33,024 bases of DNA from Clostridiaceae bacterium (GTDB lineage Bacteria > Bacillota > Clostridia > Oscillospirales > Acutalibacteraceae), in the NCBI GenBank assembly GCA_016287385.1, contig JAEEWM010000023.1, forward strand, positions 1-33,024. The letters are read 5' to 3'. The stretch's first letter is position 1; each line of letters begins with the position of its first letter. This document shows positions 17,390-25,035 of the stretch, piece after piece. The translations under genes and the position numbers were made by a program. Under the pieces are notes generated by a model. The model saw nothing but the letters and a program-made list of their open reading frames with translations. It was not told the DNA's origin and did no database searches.

Positions 17390-19474
17390 TTATATGTCAA
17401 CTATACAACAAATCTCGCCCGCTTTCAACTTTATAAAGTAGGGTACGCTTTGGCACTTTTCGGGAGTTGTGTAAAGTTTGCCCTTTCCGGCGCCCAAACG
17501 CAATTCCTGCTCGTTAAATGTCCTGTTGACAAAAAATTCCGCAACGGTACCGTCGTCGGCAATAAAACGGCGATTCAAAATAACACGGTCGCTTATATTG
17601 TGCCCCTGTTTAGTTACAAAAGCCACGCTTTCAGCACAGTTTGCCGGTTCTGTTTTAAGAAGCTTACCGAAGAACAGATATTTTTTAGCGAAGCTCTTTC
17701 GCCAGCGGTTTGCGCTTTTAATAAACGACGTTAAGTGCTCACTTTCGGGAAAATCGTCACAAAACGGTGCGTTCCAGCCCCAGTTTATTCTTCCGCCTTC
17801 TCCCAAAGTAATCGAAAGGATGTCTCCCGCCAGGAACGAATATGCGGTGCGATAGAGCAAATTATCGGGCGCGGCGTCGAAATCGGTGGTCTTTTCAAGT
17901 TCGTTTTGATTGCCCATAAAATTGCAAACGTACTGATGATATACATAACTGTACGCGGGAACGGGTCTTCCCTGCCTGAGCGTTATAAACCAACGCAAAT
18001 CATTGCATATAAGATATTTCATAAGCGGCTCGCACGCGGCAAGCTCGCAGCCGATAAGCATATTTTTGCCGATATTATCGATACCGCTTCTGATTTTTTC
18101 AAGCAAACTTATCATACTGTCGGTTATCCATCTGCCGGGCGCGGCGGGATGTCCGTGCTCCTTACTCCAGCAAAAATGAGCCATGCCGCCGATATTCTGG
18201 TCAAACGCCTGAAAGTAATCAACGTCCGCATTTGCGACTTTAAGCGTCTCTTTTACGGTGACGTCAACTGTTTTTTCACAATAAGGGCAGACCTCATATC
18301 CGCTTCTTACGAAAGAAAGCTCGGTAACCTTTATTTCTTCGCCCTCACTGTCACGGCAGGTCGCCTCACTCCAGTTTTCGCCGATATAACGGTCGGTTAT
18401 ATCGTAGGAGCTGTCCTTTACGCTTTTCGTGGTTATACCTATTCCGCTGGCGTAAAGCCCTATAAGATTATTGTTTTTATGTAATTCTTTTACCGTGCGT
18501 TCAAAATCGCCGAGGTCGCCGTGAGGCGGCCACACATAGGGGTTAGACCAGGGAGCGCTGCCCTCCCAGTGCATCATAAGCGCCATTACTCTGCTATCGA
18601 AGCTTTTCGAGTATTTATCGGCTACCGGAAGAATATTTGAATATGGATAGTAGCAGTTCTCCGCCATATCCTTATCACAATCCTTATCCGTTCTGCCGCG
18701 CACGGGATAAATCATAAAAACAGGCGAATCGTAAAGCCATTGCGGCAAATCTTTTCTGTCTGCGAGCTTTTCCGGTAAAGACATACCCGAAGTATAAAGC
18801 CACTCACGGTATATTTCCGCCGCGTCCTGCCAATCACCGCGAAAGTCTTTTAACACAACAGGATACGGCATTAAATAGCTTTTACAACCGCCGACGAAGT
18901 GGGTACATTCAAATCTGACAGTATCACTGTTTTCAAAATAGTATTCAAAATCCTTGAAATTGCAATCCTTATCGTGCGTACCGAAATACAGACCGTTCTT
19001 ATCTGAATAAATTGCCATAAACTGCATTGAAACGCCGGCGGGTGCAAGCCCGGTATATCCCCCGCCGAACCTTTCTATGGCGTTCGAATAATACTCGTTA
19101 TCATTGGCGCGCTCAACAAGCGTACCTTCAAGCGCCGGCCAGAAAATAGTGTCGTTTCCGCCGTCGCCTTTCAGTTTGCAGGGAATTCTCAGTATGGGAA
19201 ACTTCACCGACTCGATAACGCAGTCGGTGTTATTATCGACGGATAACTTAAACGAAAGCCCGCCTTCTTCACTGCTTTTGAAAATTACTATCCGCCCGTC
19301 AAAAACGTCAGGGTTACGGAATACAAACTTACCGTTTGAAATTTCTTTAAGAGAAAACTGTTCTGATGTGAAGACCCGCCTTGTTCCGTTCGCATCCAAA
19401 ACGGTCAGGTTGAACACTTCCCCGCCGTCTGTTATGAATCTGTCGGAACAAACATACTCTTTTAGATAACTCAT
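17390..19474 (-). CDS. DUF6259-like putative glycosidase
   Basis: The product is 694 residues without a signal peptide. GAGGAA about nine bases upstream supports the ATG. The N-terminal half is beta-rich, with FWPALEGTLVE (111-121), APAGVSMQFMAIY (144-156) and GLYFGTHD (161-168). A barrel-like region then holds MALMMHWEGSAPWSNPY (297-313), WPPHGDLGDF, LIGLYASGIG, a CPYC pair (396-399), VDYFQAFDQNIGG (418-430) and GCELAACEPLM (475-485). This resembles DUF6259 proteins, which I place near barrel glycosidases of the GH101/GH36 type; that placement is from memory of family patterns. Acidic residues at 419, 425, 477 and 482 are catalytic candidates. It opens the cytoplasmic enzyme block, just after a terminator-like hairpin. 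Confidence 0.6.
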   Translation of the reverse strand: MSYLKEYVCSDRFITDGGEVFNLTVLDANGTRRVFTSEQFSLKEISNGKFVFRNPDVFDGRIVIFKSSEEGGLSFKLSVDNNTDCVIESVKFPILRIPCKLKGDGGNDTIFWPALEGTLVERANDNEYYSNAIERFGGGYTGLAPAGVSMQFMAIYSDKNGLYFGTHDKDCNFKDFEYYFENSDTVRFECTHFVGGCKSYLMPYPVVLKDFRGDWQDAAEIYREWLYTSGMSLPEKLADRKDLPQWLYDSPVFMIYPVRGRTDKDCDKDMAENCYYPYSNILPVADKYSKSFDSRVMALMMHWEGSAPWSNPYVWPPHGDLGDFERTVKELHKNNNLIGLYASGIGITTKSVKDSSYDITDRYIGENWSEATCRDSEGEEIKVTELSFVRSGYEVCPYCEKTVDVTVKETLKVANADVDYFQAFDQNIGGMAHFCWSKEHGHPAAPGRWITDSMISLLEKIRSGIDNIGKNMLIGCELAACEPLMKYLICNDLRWFITLRQGRPVPAYSYVYHQYVCNFMGNQNELEKTTDFDAAPDNLLYRTAYSFLAGDILSITLGEGGRINWGWNAPFCDDFPESEHLTSFIKSANRWRKSFAKKYLFFGKLLKTEPANCAESVAFVTKQGHNISDRVILNRRFIADDGTVAEFFVNRTFNEQELRLGAGKGKLYTTPEKCQSVPYFIKLKAGEICCIVDI

Positions 19475-19506
19475 AATAGAAAATTCCTCTGAAAATAACT
19501 GTTTTT

Positions 19507-19544
19507 ATAAAATCGGGACAGATGGGAACAAACCCACCTGTCCC
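19507..19544 (-). terminator. Terminator or attenuator hairpin between surface and cytoplasmic blocks
   Basis: On the minus strand GGGACAGGTGGG pairs with CCCATCTGTCCC (one mismatch in 12) around a 6-base loop, at 19544-19515, then GATTTTAT follows. It lies 11 bases after the stop of the membrane-anchored glycosidase gene and 40 bases before the next start. The tail is only moderately T-rich, so partial read-through is plausible. Confidence 0.6.
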
Positions 19545-19555
19545 TTTAATCCGTC

Positions 19556-21331
19556 TTATTTCTTTGATGTGGTATAAACCGCTACCGCGCCGGCGGGTAT
19601 TCTGTCGGCAAAGCCGCCGGTGACGTTTATAAGCGCACGGTCAACGCCGATAGGTTTAGCCGAGGTATCGCTTTCAAACGTTTCGGGGTCGTATAAGTGC
19701 CTGTACAAAACAGACTTTGAAAGCTTGCTTTCAAAATTCATTTTGAACTCGACGTCGTTAAGATTGCTGTTTACCACAAAAACCGTAATACTGCCGTCTT
19801 TATCGTATACGCAGGATGCCGCGAGCCCATCCGCACCACTTATATCGCAGTTATAAACCGCTTTGGCGTTATTGCAGTACCGTGAAATCATTGAAAAGGC
19901 GTAATAAGCGTTGTACGGCACCTGACTCTCCATAAGATTAGGCATAAGTCCGTCAAGCATAAGTCCGCTGTTAAACTCTCCGCCGGTTTGGGTGGAATTC
20001 GGCCAAAGGGTATTTATAAACGTCCAGATACCGGCTGTTTTGAAGCCGTTGTTCAGGAAAGCTAAAAGCGTGTTTCCGATTTGGGTAGCGGTATATGGCT
20101 CATCCTTGAGCGAATAAATAGCGCCGTATTGGTTGGTTAGTGACTTAAAATTGCCTTCCGAACCGTTGTGCGTGATATTAAACTCATCTATCCAGGTATC
20201 GTTTGACTCTATACCCATATATTCTTTAACGTCCGCGGCAAATGTTTCGGGGATTATCGCAAAATCCTCATAAGTCGCGCCCTTAGGATTGGAAAGCCGG
20301 TTGTAAAAATGATAGTCATATTCATCAATATAATCCTTAACCGGATCATACAAGGGCTTCAGCTGCTGCCAGGTGTAGAGATTTATATAATAGTACGTAC
20401 TTTGGTTATTACCTACAAACTTATAATCTTTGCGTATTCCCGCGGCGGTAAAATCATCGTGAACGGTTTTTATAATCTTTGTGTATGCCGGTACGATTTT
20501 TGCCAGAAATACAGTCTCAAACTCCTCGGTACCGTACTGGCCGCCGAGTTGAGTTCTGTTTGCCGGCTCCGAAAAGAAGGTTATGTATTTAATGCAATTT
20601 ATACCGTCTTCTTTGAGTTTTTGTGTGAAAGAGGTGCAGAAATTACCGTACATAACGATTCTGTCATCCATTGTACCCGTTTTACTGAGAATGGAATCGT
20701 TAAAAATCGTCATATTGTCGTTGCTGTCGGGCTGGATAGCTCCGCCCCACTCAAAATTGAGCAGAACGTCTATTCCGCGTTTATCAATTTCCTTAAAGAA
20801 CTTTAAGAGTCCGTCATAGTGCTCTCCGCTGTAACTCCATACCCCGGTATTCTTGTTATACCACTCGGAGCGGGCGTAAATCATCGTTCTTATCCAGGTA
20901 ACTCCGCTTTCGGTAAGACGGTTAAGCTCGATTTGCCGTTGCTCCTCGGTGTAATTTCTGCCCGCGTCGTCGTTCCAGTATATCCACGGATAGTATATCG
21001 CGCCGAAGCCCATAAATTTATTGTTTACCGAGGTCTTGTTTTCAATGGTTAAGATTTGCGGGGTATCAAAATCTTCAAAGTCTTCTTCATCGATAAAATC
21101 GATAGTAGAATCATCCGGCTCGATATCAATGTCTTCTATTATCTCGTCGGGATTGTCGATTTCCTCTTCGGTAAGTATAATCAAGCCCTTTTTCTTGGCC
21201 TTTTTAGGCGAATCGTTGCCGTAATACTCAATTAAATACCATACCACTCCGCCTGTGGCGATAAGCAACGCCAGAACAGAGGAAAGAATTATAATAAGCC
21301 ATTTCTTTTTCTTGTTCTTTTCTTCTGACAT
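19556..21331 (-). CDS. Putative clan GH-A-like glycosidase, membrane-anchored paralogue
   Basis: The protein is 591 residues. Residues 7-10 are lysines, followed by one hydrophobic segment (11-32), and no cleavage site is evident. This fits an N-terminal anchor with the enzyme outside. A very acidic linker (about 54-90) leads to the enzyme: MGFGAIYYPWIYWND (107-121), VLLNFEWG (189-196), KYITFFSEPA (248-257), TWIDEFNITHNG (379-390) and GIWTFINTLW (434-443), with a C-terminal beta domain ending AVAVYTT. Glu255 and Glu383 are the candidate acid/base and nucleophile. The residue before Glu255 is Ser, where clan GH-A enzymes usually have Asn. It starts 11 bases after the upstream GLUG gene, with its GGGGGG binding site in that gap, so the two are probably coupled. 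The family is unassigned. Confidence 0.72.
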   Translation of the reverse strand: MSEEKNKKKKWLIIILSSVLALLIATGGVVWYLIEYYGNDSPKKAKKKGLIILTEEEIDNPDEIIEDIDIEPDDSTIDFIDEEDFEDFDTPQILTIENKTSVNNKFMGFGAIYYPWIYWNDDAGRNYTEEQRQIELNRLTESGVTWIRTMIYARSEWYNKNTGVWSYSGEHYDGLLKFFKEIDKRGIDVLLNFEWGGAIQPDSNDNMTIFNDSILSKTGTMDDRIVMYGNFCTSFTQKLKEDGINCIKYITFFSEPANRTQLGGQYGTEEFETVFLAKIVPAYTKIIKTVHDDFTAAGIRKDYKFVGNNQSTYYYINLYTWQQLKPLYDPVKDYIDEYDYHFYNRLSNPKGATYEDFAIIPETFAADVKEYMGIESNDTWIDEFNITHNGSEGNFKSLTNQYGAIYSLKDEPYTATQIGNTLLAFLNNGFKTAGIWTFINTLWPNSTQTGGEFNSGLMLDGLMPNLMESQVPYNAYYAFSMISRYCNNAKAVYNCDISGADGLAASCVYDKDGSITVFVVNSNLNDVEFKMNFESKLSKSVLYRHLYDPETFESDTSAKPIGVDRALINVTGGFADRIPAGAVAVYTTSKK

Positions 21332-21342
21332 TACAATCCCCC

Positions 21343-24300
21343 CTATTTAATCAAATCGTATATGCTCTTGCCGCTCGGCACGGTGATTACTTTTTCTTTT
21401 CCGGTGGAATTATCAACGACCGATACCTTATCGTTCTCATTTTTCGGGTAGTAGTTTTTGTTCTTTTCCCAACCGGTTTTGTTAGTCAGCGTTATTTCGT
21501 CAAAATCAACCGTGCCTTTCACGCTTTCGAGCACGAGATAAAGCGTTGTTCCCGATTTCATCGTATTGCGGAAGTAAATACCGTACCGCACCGCTTTACC
21601 CGTTCCGCTTCCCGCGATAAGGAATTTTTGGGTCGGCTCGTCAATATCGCCGAGCGGAGCGCCGTACGGTGCATCAGACAGATACACTTTATAAGCGGAG
21701 CCGTTTGCGCCTCTGACGCTTATACCGAAGGTGTAAAACTTGTTTTTTACAAGGTTTACAGGCACCGAAACCTTTGAGCCGCCGGATACGCGCAAAAACT
21801 TCCTGCCGAACATTGCGTCATACGCGCCCGCGGTCTTTACCGAAACACCGGCGGGCAGATTTGCCCAAACGCCGGTCATCGCGTTTTCAAAGCTCGGGTT
21901 TTCTATGAAATTATAAAGGTGTTCGCCGTAATTCTTTTTAAGCGATTCATCAAGCAAATCGGTAGCCGCGACAGCCGCCATCGGCACATATCCCGCGGGA
22001 ACCGCCGACTGCACAACCTTAAAGTTATCAAGAGCTACACAACGGGTTGAGTATTCCTCTTTATTCTTACCGATAAACTGCGGCGAATAGATGCCGAAGA
22101 AGAGCGAATTTGCCGAGAATGAATATTCGCCGCAAAACTCAAGTATTTCTTCGCCGGAAATCTCGATTTTATACGTGGTGTAACCGGTTTTCTTATCGAG
22201 CTTCAATTTGACCGCCTTAATGGCAGTATCATAGGTGTTGCCGTCGGAATCCTGGAAAGCCAGCGTGCCCGAGGCGGCGTTCGGTCTGAACAGACCTATC
22301 TGAACGACCGCGTCCGGAACGGTTTTTATAACCTTTGCGTCAACCGTAAGGGTATAGAACAGTTCGGGGTCAATATCGGTTTTCGGGATATTTATGAACG
22401 TTGCACCGCCCATAAGACTAAAGCCGACGCCGTACTTACTTTCGTTTGCATATTCCGCCTGCGGTATATGAATCTTACTGTTGTTCCACGCGCCGTAGTT
22501 GAAAAGACGCGCGCCGATATAATAATAATCGGGGTCGTTCGTGCTTTTATCCGGATCGGTATTCTTGAAAAATCCGTCATCCGTATAACGCGCGGTATCG
22601 GCATCGTATTTTTCCACCGTACCGGGATGATCCTCAAAGGTGTATTCTTTAAGCGTCTTGTTAACTTTCTTTATGTATTTCGCGCCAAGCGTCGGATACG
22701 GTGCGGAATCGGTCTGCTCAAACACGGGGTTATCCGGGTCGGAGTTTATAAGCGCCAAAACCGTACCGTCGGCAAACTGCGCCGCGGTTTTATATGTGCC
22801 GAATTCCTGACCGTCGATTTCAACTTGTTTATCGCCGATATAATAAACGTTTTTGCAGGCAAGCGTTCCTGTATGATAATGGTTTATGATAGGACCGCAC
22901 ATACCGGCAGCCCTTGCCTCGGGAGCGGTGCCGGTAAAGAAACAGTTTTCAAGCGTTATCGAGCCGTTTGCCAAAAAGCCCAAAAGTCCGCCCGAGGTAG
23001 TCGTACTTCTGTTTACCGCGGTAGCGTAACCCGAGCCCTCGCCGATTATGTTTGCGTCACAGTAAGAATTCAAAACACTTACGGTAAAGCCGCCGTTTAC
23101 GGAGCCTACAAGTCCGCCTCCTCTGCCGAAGCCGTTAATAGTACCCGATACTGAACACTGGTCTATGCTGAGACCGCCCGCAACGTTTGAAACAAGTCCG
23201 CTGGCGCAAAGATAATTCCAACGGTTGCTGTCGTCCGGGAATACGCTCGTAACGGTGCCGTCAAACGAGCAGTGTCTGATAGCGGCGCCCGCCGCGATAC
23301 CGGCAATACCCGCAACCGCTACCTTTGGCTCGGTGGCGGTAACGCTGCCTTTTACGTTCAGGTTTTCCACAACACCGGCGAGCGCGCCGAAAAAGCCTAT
23401 ACCGTTATTTTTATTCGATTCGATATTGATCCCGCTTACCGTGTAATTGTTACCGTTAAAATTGCCTCTGAAATACGCGGGGTTGTTGCCTATCGGCGTA
23501 AAGCTCAGTCCGTTCATATTGATATCGCCCGCAAGAGCTATGTATTTGCCGGAATAATCGACGCCGGCGTTTACCTGCTCTGAAAGGTAAGCGAGATCCG
23601 ACCCGTTTTTGATAAGATACGGGTCTTTGCTTGTTCCCGCGCCTTCAAGCGAATCGGAGACCGTGCCGTCCCAACCGCCGTAGGCAAAGGTACCGGTATC
23701 GGTTACTTTACCGCATACGGTACATTCTCTGTGCGTTGTGCCGTCAGTTTCCGGCGTGGCGTAAGTGTCTACTATAAAACTACCCGGGGTATGCGCGCCT
23801 TTATCGACCTTCCTGCCGCAAATGTTGCATTTGTGCCAGTGATTGTTATCGTCAAACAGCCACTCTTCGGTCACATCGGCGTGGGAGCAATCGTCAATAG
23901 CGAAAACGGGATACGCCTCGCCCTGAACAAATACTATATCGTCATCATCGTTAAGTAAATCGGTAACCGTGCCGTTTGCAAACTCGGCAGCGGTCTTAAA
24001 GGTCCCGAATTCATTTGACCCGCTTTCCGCCTTGGCGTTACCTATGTAAAATGTATTAACGCAGGTAAAAGTTCCGCCCGCGTAGTGATTTATTATGGGT
24101 CCGCCCATACCGCTTGACCTTGCAGGCGCTGCCGTACCGGCGAAGAAACAGTTTGTAGAAACGATCGTTCCTGTATTGAGAAAGCCGAAAAGACCGCCGG
24201 CTGTAAGATAGCCCGAAAGCGAATCATCAAGCGCGCCTTTTCCGGTAACGTTCGCGTCGCAATAAGAATTTGTCACCGCGAGACTGAACGGACCGTTAAC

Positions 24301-25002
24301 AGAACCGACAAGGCCGCCGCTTCTGCCGAAACCGTCTATCACGCCGGAAACGCAACAGTGATTAACTGTCGTATTACCCTCCACCCTGCACACAAGGCCG
24401 GAGGCGGAAGAATAGTTCTGTTCATTAGTGGACCAACCGCCCGCACCGTTTGATATAAGCGTGTTTAAGGCGCGAACCGTACCGTCAAACACACAGTTTG
24501 TGATACTGACTGTGCCCGCGGCTACGCCTATAAGCCCTGCAACCGCAACTACCGAAACGGTCGCTCTGACGCTGCCCTTTACGGTAATATTTTTAACTGT
24601 GGAATTATGTACGGCGCCGAAAAAACCGATGCCTCTATCTGATGAAGAACTGATATTAAGTCCTGAAACCGTGTGCTTATCGCCGTCAAAATTACCTCTG
24701 AAATAAGCACCCGTATTGCCTATCGGAGAAAAACTCAAATCATTTAAGTCAATATCGGCGGTAAGCTTCAAATATTTACCGGTATAATCATTACCGCCGT
24801 TTACGGAACCCGCAAAATAGGCGAGGTCCGCGCCGGTTTTTATAAGGTACGGTTCTTCCGCCGTGCCGCTTCCTTCAAGGGATGAGGAAGCGGAACCGTC
24901 CCACACGTCGCCGGAAACGACTGTGGGCAGCCCCAAAAGCAACGATGTTGATAAAACCGCAAGAGCAACAAGTATGCTTATTATTCGCTTTTTATTAGTC
25001 AT
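21343..25002 (-). CDS. Secreted GLUG-repeat protein with C-terminal beta modules
   Basis: I start at the ATG at 25002 (1219 residues), because GAGG at 25011-25014 stands eight bases upstream; a GTG at 25011 and an ATG at 25008 are too close to it. A signal peptide covers about 1-32 (cut near VSG/DVW). Unit A (32-371) and unit B (about 444-785) each open with WDG and PYLI and contain GLUG-type segments such as GGLVGSVNG. A Cys/His module (372-441; HWHKCNICG, ECTVCG) separates them. The rest (786-1219) looks like two beta-sandwich domains, possibly carbohydrate-binding (YTFEDHPGTVEKYD; ENPSFENAMTGVW, a common opening of such modules). No sortase motif or membrane anchor is seen. It is flanked by the secreted and the anchored glycosidase. 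Confidence 0.82.
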   Translation of the reverse strand: MTNKKRIISILVALAVLSTSLLLGLPTVVSGDVWDGSASSSLEGSGTAEEPYLIKTGADLAYFAGSVNGGNDYTGKYLKLTADIDLNDLSFSPIGNTGAYFRGNFDGDKHTVSGLNISSSSDRGIGFFGAVHNSTVKNITVKGSVRATVSVVAVAGLIGVAAGTVSITNCVFDGTVRALNTLISNGAGGWSTNEQNYSSASGLVCRVEGNTTVNHCCVSGVIDGFGRSGGLVGSVNGPFSLAVTNSYCDANVTGKGALDDSLSGYLTAGGLFGFLNTGTIVSTNCFFAGTAAPARSSGMGGPIINHYAGGTFTCVNTFYIGNAKAESGSNEFGTFKTAAEFANGTVTDLLNDDDDIVFVQGEAYPVFAIDDCSHADVTEEWLFDDNNHWHKCNICGRKVDKGAHTPGSFIVDTYATPETDGTTHRECTVCGKVTDTGTFAYGGWDGTVSDSLEGAGTSKDPYLIKNGSDLAYLSEQVNAGVDYSGKYIALAGDINMNGLSFTPIGNNPAYFRGNFNGNNYTVSGINIESNKNNGIGFFGALAGVVENLNVKGSVTATEPKVAVAGIAGIAAGAAIRHCSFDGTVTSVFPDDSNRWNYLCASGLVSNVAGGLSIDQCSVSGTINGFGRGGGLVGSVNGGFTVSVLNSYCDANIIGEGSGYATAVNRSTTTSGGLLGFLANGSITLENCFFTGTAPEARAAGMCGPIINHYHTGTLACKNVYYIGDKQVEIDGQEFGTYKTAAQFADGTVLALINSDPDNPVFEQTDSAPYPTLGAKYIKKVNKTLKEYTFEDHPGTVEKYDADTARYTDDGFFKNTDPDKSTNDPDYYYIGARLFNYGAWNNSKIHIPQAEYANESKYGVGFSLMGGATFINIPKTDIDPELFYTLTVDAKVIKTVPDAVVQIGLFRPNAASGTLAFQDSDGNTYDTAIKAVKLKLDKKTGYTTYKIEISGEEILEFCGEYSFSANSLFFGIYSPQFIGKNKEEYSTRCVALDNFKVVQSAVPAGYVPMAAVAATDLLDESLKKNYGEHLYNFIENPSFENAMTGVWANLPAGVSVKTAGAYDAMFGRKFLRVSGGSKVSVPVNLVKNKFYTFGISVRGANGSAYKVYLSDAPYGAPLGDIDEPTQKFLIAGSGTGKAVRYGIYFRNTMKSGTTLYLVLESVKGTVDFDEITLTNKTGWEKNKNYYPKNENDKVSVVDNSTGKEKVITVPSGKSIYDLIK

Positions 25003-25035
25003 ATTCATCACCTCGAAGAATCAGGAAATCTTGTG

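Noticed and set aside
25012-25035. Longer start for the middle GLUG protein (GTG at 25011 or ATG at 25008)
   Set aside because: The GAGG ribosome binding site overlaps or nearly touches these codons; the ATG at 25002 has an eight-base spacing.
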